Positions 1-6,783 of a stretch of DNA of 10,806 nucleotides are shown in pieces. Each line of letters opens with the position of its first letter. Within the stretch, counting starts at the first letter, position 1. The notes beneath the pieces are model-generated. The model worked only from the letters and a program-made list of their open reading frames with translations, ran no database searches and was not told the origin of the DNA. The position numbers were made by a program, and so were the translations under genes. This stretch comes from Chloroflexota bacterium (lineage in GTDB: Bacteria > Chloroflexota > Dehalococcoidia > Lucifugimonadales > Lucifugimonadaceae). The stretch covers positions 1 to 10,806 of the forward strand of contig JAURLM010000264.1 of assembly GCA_030831265.1 (NCBI GenBank). Direction: 5' to 3'.

Positions 1-2
1 CC

Positions 3-2606
3 CCACGCCCGGCCCGGCCCTGGATATCTGCACCATCAACAACATCGCCGCTGGCACTTAACCAGACGCCGATACTTGTTGCCTTCGGTTCAGATGACAA
101 CAACCCTGATAACTCTGGTGATTCGACTGACAACGGAGTCAGCTTCCTCGCAAGCGTGATGCAGGGACGTTCCAACCCGGACGGAACCCCGTGGAACATG
201 ACCTTCTGCATCATGGGAGACCAGTCTGCTGACTCGGCATGGGAACTCGCACTGTGGCAGGACATCGCCCGTGACGGGAACGAACTCTGCAACCACCAGC
301 GCGGACCCAACGTGCTATCTACATACGCCGACTGGTACGACACATGGCAGGCCACTGACATGGTCATGCGCAACATCCTCGTCACAGCGGGAATGGACCC
401 TGACGACGGCCGTACATTCAGCCGCCGCGGTGTACGCACGCACCAGGACCAGATGTCGCAGGACGCCATCCAGGCGGCCATAGACCTCGGCTACCTGTAC
501 CACTCGTCACACCGCACCGGTCACCCGGACACGAACGGGGGAGTCGCATGGTTCCCCGGGACCATGGACGTGTCATGGCCAGGTTCAGCGTCATGGGACA
601 TGAGCGTGTCAAGTGGACGAAACTACCTGCCAGTCGCAGGTGGCATGGTCCAGGTGCCACAGCACTTCCTGAACGGTGGTTCTTACTGTGACACCGAGTT
701 CATACCGTCAACGCCTACCGCGGCAGAATCAGACGCATACGCAAACGCTGTCATTGGAATCATCCAGAACTCCATCAACGGGAACCACGCACCGGTCTCC
801 CTGTGCATGCATGACTGGAAGTACGGACCAAACAGGCCAACAAACCGCGACGCCGTCATAAAGATCGCAGACTGGATCCAACAGCAGCAGGCTGCTGGAG
901 TGCCCATCAAGGTCGTCACAAACGGCGAACTCATGGACTGGATCAAAAACCCAACACCAACCGGAACCACAGTTACCACGGCCCCCACGCCAACTACAGA
1001 ACCCGTACCAACACCTGTGCCAACAGCAACGGCTACCACAGCACCAGGTTCTACACCAACTGCGGTAGCAACAGCCACGGCTATACCCGCTGGATCCGAA
1101 AACGTGGTTTACAGCACGTCTCCAAGTCGCACGAACGCTGTCGCATTAAATGGCAAAACGGTCAGCGGAAACATTTATGTGTTTACGTCACCAGAAGGTA
1201 ATACGCAATCCGTAAGTTTCTATGTGGATGATCCAAACCGCACGGGTTCTCCTCTACGAACGGAGAGTGTTGCGCCATTCGACATAGCTGGTACTTTCTG
1301 GGACAACACGGCGAATCCGTTCGATACAACGGCATTGTCCAACGGCACTCACACCATCACAGTGGTGATAACACTGAATGGAGGGAGCCAGAAGGTAGTG
1401 ACCGCCACGTTTTCAGTCAACAACGGAGGAGCAACCGCAACATCTCCCCCCCAACCCACAGCGACCTCTGCACCAACTTCTACGTCTACTCCCAGTGGTG
1501 CTGGTGGTAGCAGCGGTGGTGGTGGCGGCGGTTTCATACCGGCTCCGGCACCTACGCCGACGCCGACGCCGGCTGGCCCTCAAGCCCCCGGCGCCCCCAG
1601 CAAAGTAACCGCAGTCGTCCAGGGCCAGAACGTTATCGTCACGGTGTCACCTCCGTCTGACAATGGCGGTTCACCTGTCACGGGTTACAGAGTGCTGACC
1701 ACACCAGACGGCAAGGTGTATTTCATCGACAAGCTAATACATGGAACGTCGATAACCATCGACGGGCTTACACCTGAGGTGGATTACAGCTTCCAGGTCA
1801 GGTCAATTACTGCTGCTGGAATGAGCACGTCTGGGACGCTTTCAAACATAGTCCGTATTAAGTCCGTAGAGTCAACGCCGGTAACCAGCGGAGCACCGTC
1901 TGACGCCCCGGATATTGACGAAACAGTCACTCCGACTCCCAGTGTTGTTGCTACGCCAGATATAGACGAGGGGAACGACCCGACACCAACGCCAACGCCG
2001 GTACCTACGTCTTCGCCAACCCCTGAGCCTACGGTGACGCCAACTCCGGAGCCTACGTCCACTTCAACTCCAGAACCCACGCCAACACCAACGCCGGTAC
2101 CGGATGTGGCAGTAATCAGCCTCAACAATGGCTGGAACCTGGTTTCGTTCCAGGTGCTACCAGCAGACCGCAGCGTGGAATCAGTGTTCGCAGACCTTGA
2201 CGGAATGTTGGTAGAGATAGCGACGATCATCAATGGTGACGCCGTGTCATACAAGCACGGTCGTGAGTCAAACTCATTGACAGAGATCAAAACAGACCAT
2301 GGCTACTGGGTCAAGATGAACATTGCGGCGACACTCATCGTTCTCGGTGACAAGGTTGACCCAAGAACCGAAATCCAATTGTCCGCTGGCTGGAACATCA
2401 TTCCATTCCTGATCGACGAGAAATGGCCCGTAAGACTGGCATTCAGCTCTATTGCCGGGAAGTATGACGAAGTTCGCGGCTTTGACGTAGAAGCTCAGTC
2501 GTTCTTCCCTGCACTGCCATCTGAATTCAACACACTGGTTGAACTGGTGCCAGGGCGCGGATACATGATTCACATGACTGAACCAGCAATGCTGGTATTC
2601 CCGTAA
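3..2606 (+). CDS. Multidomain exported polysaccharide deacetylase (NodB-like), 5' partial
   Basis: Probably removes acetyl (or similar) groups from an extracellular glycan. The reading frame is open from base 3. A GTG at 156 could start an 816-residue product, but it would cut off the ILVAFGSDDN segment (about bases 72-101) holding the Asp-Asp pair expected of NodB motif 1, so I treat the gene as entering from the left. Numbered from GTG 156: deacetylase about 1-265 (NHQRG at H47, the RRGVRTHQ segment, MHD at H219), Pro/Thr linker 266-313, Ig-like domain 314-423, Pro/Thr and Gly-rich linker 424-478, FN3 domain 479-572, linker 573-650, and two C-terminal GWN repeats (about 656 and 742 onward). 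The second His of the usual HxxxH metal motif is absent, so activity is uncertain. The signal peptide must lie upstream. No sortase or PEP-CTERM signal ends the protein. The next gene follows after 19 bases, suggesting co-transcription. Deacetylase fold likely; substrate unknown. Confidence 0.75.
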   Translation, partial: PRPARPWISAPSTTSPLALNQTPILVAFGSDDNNPDNSGDSTDNGVSFLASVMQGRSNPDGTPWNMTFCIMGDQSADSAWELALWQDIARDGNELCNHQRGPNVLSTYADWYDTWQATDMVMRNILVTAGMDPDDGRTFSRRGVRTHQDQMSQDAIQAAIDLGYLYHSSHRTGHPDTNGGVAWFPGTMDVSWPGSASWDMSVSSGRNYLPVAGGMVQVPQHFLNGGSYCDTEFIPSTPTAAESDAYANAVIGIIQNSINGNHAPVSLCMHDWKYGPNRPTNRDAVIKIADWIQQQQAAGVPIKVVTNGELMDWIKNPTPTGTTVTTAPTPTTEPVPTPVPTATATTAPGSTPTAVATATAIPAGSENVVYSTSPSRTNAVALNGKTVSGNIYVFTSPEGNTQSVSFYVDDPNRTGSPLRTESVAPFDIAGTFWDNTANPFDTTALSNGTHTITVVITLNGGSQKVVTATFSVNNGGATATSPPQPTATSAPTSTSTPSGAGGSSGGGGGGFIPAPAPTPTPTPAGPQAPGAPSKVTAVVQGQNVIVTVSPPSDNGGSPVTGYRVLTTPDGKVYFIDKLIHGTSITIDGLTPEVDYSFQVRSITAAGMSTSGTLSNIVRIKSVESTPVTSGAPSDAPDIDETVTPTPSVVATPDIDEGNDPTPTPTPVPTSSPTPEPTVTPTPEPTSTSTPEPTPTPTPVPDVAVISLNNGWNLVSFQVLPADRSVESVFADLDGMLVEIATIINGDAVSYKHGRESNSLTEIKTDHGYWVKMNIAATLIVLGDKVDPRTEIQLSAGWNIIPFLIDEKWPVRLAFSSIAGKYDEVRGFDVEAQSFFPALPSEFNTLVELVPGRGYMIHMTEPAMLVFP
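1979..2105 (+). repeat. Pro/Thr/Glu-coding repeat tract (linker)
   Basis: This low-complexity tract inside the deacetylase gene encodes a PTPTPVPT/PTPEPT linker between the FN3 domain and the C-terminal repeats. Two 22-base copies at 1984-2005 and 2080-2101 differ at only two positions, and shorter CC(T/A/G)AC(G/T) units fill the space between. Shorter tracts of the same style lie near 950-1090 and 1440-1575. Such linkers are typically extended, protease-resistant spacers in surface proteins. The repetition makes the region prone to length change and assembly error. Confidence 0.7.
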
Positions 2607-2625
2607 GCAGGACGAGGCCAAGAAA

Positions 2626-3348
2626 ATGTTTGGACTACTTTCATACGCCACATCGTCACCCAGGTTGATGCTGGGGCTGCTCATAATCAGCGCGGTCATT
2701 GTGGCTGGCGTGAAGGTTTCACCATTGCTCAATGAGGCTACCGCGGTACCCGGTGCCGGGGCACAGGTAGTGATACCTCGGGCAATTGACAGCCCGGTCT
2801 ACGCAGGGTTGTTTGACAGGCCGCGTGAAGTACCAGTGGATTCCTCACGTATCGTCGCAGAGAGTGCAATCTCTGATAGTCCGGTATTTTCTCAGCCCTC
2901 GGACGAACCGATTGTCTCCGAAATTGAAGGCGTTGCAGAGATCGAAGTAGTGGTTCCGTCAACATCATCGGAATCCCAGTCCCAGGGCTCTACATCACTA
3001 ACGCTGCATCCAACGTTTTCATGGATGAACATGTTCAGCGACGGCTCACTGGTAAACGGAGAGCCCGTACAGATCGGCGATGTGATAACCGCATTTGACC
3101 CAGCCGGAGTACTGATCGGGCACTTTACGGTTGTATCAGAAGGCCGGTTCGGCTTGATGGCACTCTATCAAGACGACCCATCCACAACAGTCGACGAAGG
3201 TGCTGATCCAGGCGACCTGATCTCATTCCAGATCAACGGAATCCCCGCGCTGGTGCTTGGCCCACATGAGCTAATCTGGACAACGAACGGCGCATTGTCC
3301 ATGACTAATCTGGCTGTGACAACACAAACTGGAACCTTGACTCGGTAA
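2626..3348 (+). CDS. Membrane-anchored protein with beta domain of unknown function
   Basis: 240 residues; function not known. A hydrophobic segment at about residues 13-31 (LMLGLLIISAVIVAGV) follows a short N-terminus and should act as a signal anchor or uncleaved signal. Residues 32-120 are low in structure and rich in Ser, Pro and acidic residues, which suggests an extracellular stalk. Residues 125-235 form a compact domain with GDVITAFDPAGVLIGHF, YQDDPSTTVDEGADPGD and FQINGIPA segments. I have seen this pattern as a recurrent small beta-rich domain in secreted Chloroflexota-type proteins, often beside Ig-like or GWN repeats, but it has no function I can name. The ATG at 2626 has GAGG at 2614-2617, eight bases upstream, and lies 19 bases after the deacetylase stop, so the two are probably one operon and may act together at the cell surface. 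Confidence 0.75.
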   Translation: MFGLLSYATSSPRLMLGLLIISAVIVAGVKVSPLLNEATAVPGAGAQVVIPRAIDSPVYAGLFDRPREVPVDSSRIVAESAISDSPVFSQPSDEPIVSEIEGVAEIEVVVPSTSSESQSQGSTSLTLHPTFSWMNMFSDGSLVNGEPVQIGDVITAFDPAGVLIGHFTVVSEGRFGLMALYQDDPSTTVDEGADPGDLISFQINGIPALVLGPHELIWTTNGALSMTNLAVTTQTGTLTR

Positions 3349-3354
3349 CGTGTG

Positions 3355-3382
3355 GATTCCCGGCATACTTTTGCCGAGAATC
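3355..3382 (+). terminator. Hairpin just after the beta-domain gene, candidate terminator
   Basis: An 11-base-pair stem with one C-A mismatch (arms 3355-3365 and 3372-3382, loop TACTTT) starts six bases after the stop codon at 3346-3348. The position suits a transcription terminator or a 3'-end stabilising structure. There is no T-run after it, so it is not a classical intrinsic terminator. The left arm can instead pair with TGCCGGG at 3384-3390, giving a second, mutually exclusive hairpin. Confidence 0.35.
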
Positions 3383-3604
3383 CTGCCGGGGACACATCAC
3401 CGACGATCCCCCATGCGGCGCGGCCCTAATGGCTAAGTCAGTGGCCCGTTTGGTTCTGTGTGAACGCAACAGTACGGGTTAAACTTCAGTTCACCACTGC
3501 GCTGCATTCTGGTTGTAATTGGGTTGGTTCCTGGCTCCAATGAATACGTGGATGGCTGTCGGTCGTAATGCAGATGTATCCACTACCGTATGTGAGGATT
3601 GTTG
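3383..3604. other. Intergenic region, no gene seen
   Basis: This is the longest non-coding gap in the window (256 bases with the hairpin before it). I see no tRNA, no small ORF with a ribosome binding site, and no convincing -35/-10 pair. TTGTAA at 3513 and TTGGTT at 3524 lack a good -10 box at the right distance. It presumably holds the promoter of the M23 peptidase gene. GAGGA at 3594-3598 is that gene's ribosome binding site. Confidence 0.4.
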
Positions 3605-5296
3605 ATGAACAAGGCTGTGATATCGGGTTCGGTGATCGCAGTCATACTGGTTGCCACGATCATCCTGACCAGCCTTTCCTCTGGCGATACCGAAGAGCCA
3701 TACATCTTTAAAGATGCAGCAACGGCTGCGGCAGGCACATCAACCCCTGCTACTACACCGGTTGCCTCGGCTACGCTGACAGCGACGGCAACACCGGTGG
3801 CGGCTAGCACCACACTGCCACCAGCTGCCAAGTATTTTCCTGCCACACCAGTATCACTGAACGTCGGAGAAGGCGGCAGGTTCTTGATGTCAGACGGATC
3901 GGCCTACACCGTCAGATTGCTTGGTACAAACCTGGTATACAGCGAAGCGGGACTGACCATCTGGTCAACGGCAACCGTAGAGGTCACGCCTCCGGATGGT
4001 GATCCAGTGGTCAAAGAACTCCCAGTCTCATACCTGAGGCGTCCGTGGATTGTCGAAAACCTCAAGGTCTGGGTCTCCATGACCAAGGAATTCAATGATG
4101 GCCACCTTCGGGATGGGGGAGCTACATCAACTGACGCCAGGCTTATCCTGGCTGACGCGCGGGTGCCGATGACTGATCCTTCAGAGTTCACATGGCCGTA
4201 CGGTGACCTGATCTGGCAGGAGGGTTCAGATAACGTCTACTACCAGGGCATTCAGGGTACGTTCGGCCAGGACGCTTTCCACCACGGTGCCATCGACCTG
4301 GGAATGCCACGCGGCACTCCGGTTTATGCATGGCGCGATGGGATTGTCCAGTTCGAAGATCGAGGATTTGACTTCATCGTGCAGATAGCAGGAACAAAAT
4401 CGCAAGTCTTTCCAAGATTGCAGATTCTGCACCTGGAGTCGGTTGTGCCAGAACTGAACAACCAGCCTGTTACCAAAGGGACTCTGATCGGCTATTCCGG
4501 ACAGGCAAACTGGTACCACACTCACCTGGTATCGGACTTCACTCTGGGTCCGGCTCTGGCAGAGTGGTATGCGAATGGCGCCTCTCCCGAAGTGCTCAGC
4601 TATGTGAAGGACTGGCTGGTTGCCGGCCCGTTCTTCAATGAAGATGATGGCCTCCGCCTTAGAAAGGACTACCTCGGTAATGAGGTGCAGGTCATGCCTG
4701 AGATGGGGCAAGAAGCCGCAGACGGAAGACACTGGCTGTACTGGGACAATCTTGTCCCTGGAGTCGTGATGGTTGGCGAAGCTATCTCACCATTCCCGTT
4801 TTCAAACGTCGCCAGCGTTAGACGTAACTACCCGACCGGCGTCGCTTATTTCGCTACATATGTGTACGCGCCAGAGCCCACGGAAGCTGTGCTTCGAGTA
4901 GGCAGCTCTGATTCGGTCGCTGTCTGGGTTGGAGACAAACAGGTGCTCAGCCAGGACGGGTGCATTAGCGCTAGTGGCGACAGGTATGGCGAGGCACCTT
5001 CTATCTACGTTGACCAGTTCCAGGAAACTGTCTCGCTTGAAGCTGGTTGGAACCGGGTGCTGGTTAAGACCGTCCAGCGAGATGGATGCCCGAAGTCATG
5101 GCAGATCAGCGTTCGCTTGTCGGATGAGAACGGAATGGTGATTGACGGGCTTATCGTGGACGCGTTGAAGGGCGCTGAGCCCCCGGAGATACAAGCGTTG
5201 CCGGACGCTAACCAGCTCGAATTCGCTGGTATTGATCCAGTGACAGTCCTGGCAGTAGCTGATGCAGCAACAGATAACTCGACACCGAGTCCTTAA
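3605..5296 (+). CDS. Membrane-anchored M23-family metallopeptidase with C-terminal carbohydrate-binding-like domain
   Basis: 563 residues; a LytM/lysostaphin-type zinc endopeptidase expected outside the membrane, where the family cuts peptide cross-links of cell-wall peptidoglycan. I chose ATG 3605 because GAGGA at 3594-3598 sits six bases upstream; the in-frame TTG codons at 3599 and 3602 are too close to it. Numbered from that ATG: signal anchor about 4-25, Ala/Thr/Pro linker 35-75, a beta-rich region 80-200, then the peptidase with HHGAID (H227, D231), LQILHLE (H276) and HTH (H305, H307). These match the HxxxD and HxH zinc/catalytic pattern, so it is predicted active. After WLVAGPFF (about 337-344), residues to about 520 resemble the PA14/CBM-like beta domain (GSSDSVAVWVGDKQV, LEAGWNRVLVKTVQ). 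The real target could be another glycoprotein or wall polymer. It stands alone between two gaps. Confidence 0.85.
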   Translation: MNKAVISGSVIAVILVATIILTSLSSGDTEEPYIFKDAATAAAGTSTPATTPVASATLTATATPVAASTTLPPAAKYFPATPVSLNVGEGGRFLMSDGSAYTVRLLGTNLVYSEAGLTIWSTATVEVTPPDGDPVVKELPVSYLRRPWIVENLKVWVSMTKEFNDGHLRDGGATSTDARLILADARVPMTDPSEFTWPYGDLIWQEGSDNVYYQGIQGTFGQDAFHHGAIDLGMPRGTPVYAWRDGIVQFEDRGFDFIVQIAGTKSQVFPRLQILHLESVVPELNNQPVTKGTLIGYSGQANWYHTHLVSDFTLGPALAEWYANGASPEVLSYVKDWLVAGPFFNEDDGLRLRKDYLGNEVQVMPEMGQEAADGRHWLYWDNLVPGVVMVGEAISPFPFSNVASVRRNYPTGVAYFATYVYAPEPTEAVLRVGSSDSVAVWVGDKQVLSQDGCISASGDRYGEAPSIYVDQFQETVSLEAGWNRVLVKTVQRDGCPKSWQISVRLSDENGMVIDGLIVDALKGAEPPEIQALPDANQLEFAGIDPVTVLAVADAATDNSTPSP

Positions 5297-5330
5297 GTAA
5301 ACAAGCTCATTAGCGTGACCGCTCTCGCAC

Positions 5331-5349
5331 TGCACGCAAACTGCGTGTG
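5331..5349 (+). other. Small hairpin in the gap before the GNAT operon
   Basis: TGCACGC (5331-5337) can pair with GCGTGTG (5343-5349) around an AAACT loop, five Watson-Crick pairs plus two G-T pairs. It lies in the 91-base gap between the M23 gene and the GNAT gene. There is no T-run, so it could be a weak terminator remnant, an operator-like dyad, or chance. Confidence 0.2.
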
Positions 5350-5387
5350 AGGCATTGCCAACAACCTGGTGATTCTCATCTAAGAAC

Positions 5388-6524
5388 ATGGCAAACATCC
5401 AGCCAAATAACACTGCCACCGCAGACACTGTGAGGAAACCCGCGACTCGCGTGGTTCCGTTCGATGAATCGATGCGGGACCAGGTTTTCGCCTTGTACGA
5501 AGACGTGTTTGGCGCCGATGCCGCCGTGAAGTACCGCGACCGCTGGAACTGGTCACAGGTAGAAAACCTCTATCCAGACCTCACCAGGCACTGGGTAGTC
5601 CTGTCTGGAGAACGAGTCGTCGGGTTCCTGGGGACCATCCCGGTGCCGTACAACATCGGCGGAAAGCCCTACATAGCGCACACAACGTGTGACTTCATGG
5701 TTCACCCGGATGCCCGGTTTTACGGCATAAAGCTGATGAAACAGTTTTTTGCCGAGTGCGAAAACCTGGTTGCAGCTGATGATGTGGATGCAACGATCAA
5801 GGTGACAACCTGGCTCGGTGCGCAGGATGTGGGTGAGATGAAGCGCTTCATCCGGATCGTGGACGCACGAGCGCTGCGAAAACGCCAGTTGAAACGGATT
5901 CCACTTGGGTTTTTCCGGGCTGCGAACCCGTTACTGCGAACGTTCAATATGTTGAAATTCCGCCCTGCAGGCAAAGGAATTGCCGTTACTGAGATCAAGG
6001 AGTTCGACGAACGTTTCGAACGTCTCTACCGACGGCAAGTCGGCCCACAGCAGGCGACAGTCGCACGTGATCTCCGCTACATGGAATGGCGCTACGGCAA
6101 AGCCTCACCACAGTCTGAGCGACGTATCGGCATTGTCACGGGTTCCGACGGTGATCTTGAAGGGTACGTTGTCCTCCTGGACCAAACAGACCCGAAGGGA
6201 AATCGGCGCGGCAGAATCCTTGACCTGCACGCTGTGGGTGATCGCAAACACGAGGTGACTTCAGCCTTAATGCGGTTCGCGGTTAACACTCTTCGTGAAT
6301 CCGGTGCGTGGGCCGTGGTGATCCACTCCGTCACCGGTGAACATTCGGCTACCGAAAATATTCTCAAGTCGCATGGATTCGTGCACCGTTCAGGTCACCG
6401 TCTGCTGGTCAAGTTACGCGACGATGAAGCAATGCAAATTGCTGCCAGTGATTCAAACTGGTCATACACGTACGGTGACAGTGAAGCCAGCCACGCTGTT
6501 GGTAAAGACTACTTGGTTGGATGA
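5388..6524 (+). CDS. Two-domain GNAT-fold acyltransferase
   Basis: 378 residues, cytoplasmic, no signal or membrane segment. GNAT enzymes move an acyl group from CoA, an acyl carrier protein or aminoacyl-tRNA to an amine or hydroxyl. The first half (about 20-165) has the GNAT core: strand VVLSGERVVGFLGTIPV, then motif A-like FMVHPDARFYGIKLMKQF (103-120), a loose match to the (Q/R)xxGx(G/A) CoA loop. The second half (about 195-345) looks like another GNAT fold, with RDLRYMEWRYG near 228 and ILKSHGFVHRSGHRLL near 325. The C-terminus NWSYTYGDSE recalls acyltransferases and FemAB-like proteins of exopolysaccharide loci. The start ATG 5388 has only a weak AAGA upstream. The carrier protein gene begins 13 bases after its stop, so it leads the operon. 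I infer that it transfers the group built on the carrier protein, but plain N-acetylation of a sugar amine is equally possible. Confidence 0.8.
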   Translation: MANIQPNNTATADTVRKPATRVVPFDESMRDQVFALYEDVFGADAAVKYRDRWNWSQVENLYPDLTRHWVVLSGERVVGFLGTIPVPYNIGGKPYIAHTTCDFMVHPDARFYGIKLMKQFFAECENLVAADDVDATIKVTTWLGAQDVGEMKRFIRIVDARALRKRQLKRIPLGFFRAANPLLRTFNMLKFRPAGKGIAVTEIKEFDERFERLYRRQVGPQQATVARDLRYMEWRYGKASPQSERRIGIVTGSDGDLEGYVVLLDQTDPKGNRRGRILDLHAVGDRKHEVTSALMRFAVNTLRESGAWAVVIHSVTGEHSATENILKSHGFVHRSGHRLLVKLRDDEAMQIAASDSNWSYTYGDSEASHAVGKDYLVG

Positions 6525-6537
6525 ACAAGAGATCTAA

Positions 6538-6783
6538 ATGACTGTTGTTAGTGAGATTACAGAGTTCGTGAAGTCAGACCTGTTGCAGGGTGCAAACAAC
6601 AACGTAGGCCCGGACGATGCACTGATCGAAGATGGCATCCTGACATCTCTGCAAACAGTAGAGCTGGTGATGTTCATCGAGGAAAAGTACGGCATTGAGA
6701 TCGAGCCGGAACTTGTTAACGAAGAGAACTTCCGAACGCTGGGAACGGTAGCGTCGATCGTCGAGAGCAAACTCGGGGCATAG
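6538..6783 (+). CDS. Acyl carrier protein (stand-alone, TSL variant)
   Basis: 81 residues, the usual length for a carrier protein. It has the four-helix pattern with the attachment loop IEDGILTSLQTVELVMFIEE (30-49). Ser37 (codon TCT 6646-6648) aligns with the phosphopantetheine-bearing serine of the usual DSL motif, but residue 36 is Thr instead of Asp. The following VELVMFIEEKYGIEI is a classic helix II and is strongly acidic. It should carry an acyl or aminoacyl thioester for the ligase encoded directly behind it. AAGAGA at 6527-6532 is a plausible ribosome binding site five bases from ATG 6538. Its stop TAG (6781-6783) touches the ligase ATG, so expression of the two is probably coupled. 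It is more like the carriers of exosortase-associated or D-alanylation-type loci than housekeeping fatty-acid ACP; no other fatty-acid gene is nearby. Confidence 0.9.
   Translation: MTVVSEITEFVKSDLLQGANNNVGPDDALIEDGILTSLQTVELVMFIEEKYGIEIEPELVNEENFRTLGTVASIVESKLGA

Noticed and set aside
683..1078. Minus-strand ORF rich in Val/Gly (131 codons)
   Set aside because: It is the antisense of the deacetylase end and its Pro/Thr linker; GVGVG-type composition is what an ACC/ACG/CCA repeat gives on the other strand.
2095..2104. Palindrome CCGGTACCGG as a possible binding site
   Set aside because: It lies inside the Pro/Thr linker codons and arises from the GCCGGTACC repeat unit meeting a CGG; no sign of regulation there.
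1784..2290. Minus-strand ORF with GVGVGVGSG repeats (168 codons)
   Set aside because: Again the antisense of a Pro/Thr linker tract, with no ribosome binding site and lying wholly inside the real gene.
3599..3604. TTG starts for the M23 peptidase
   Set aside because: They touch the GAGGA ribosome binding site, leaving no spacing; ATG 3605 is six bases away.
3349..3604. tRNA or small RNA gene in the largest gap
   Set aside because: No T-loop-like GGTTCGA sequence with paired arms and no acceptor-stem match; only the hairpin at its left end stands out.
4226..4732. Minus-strand ORF of 168 codons
   Set aside because: It lies opposite the M23 catalytic domain, whose zinc motifs are clearly coded on the + strand.
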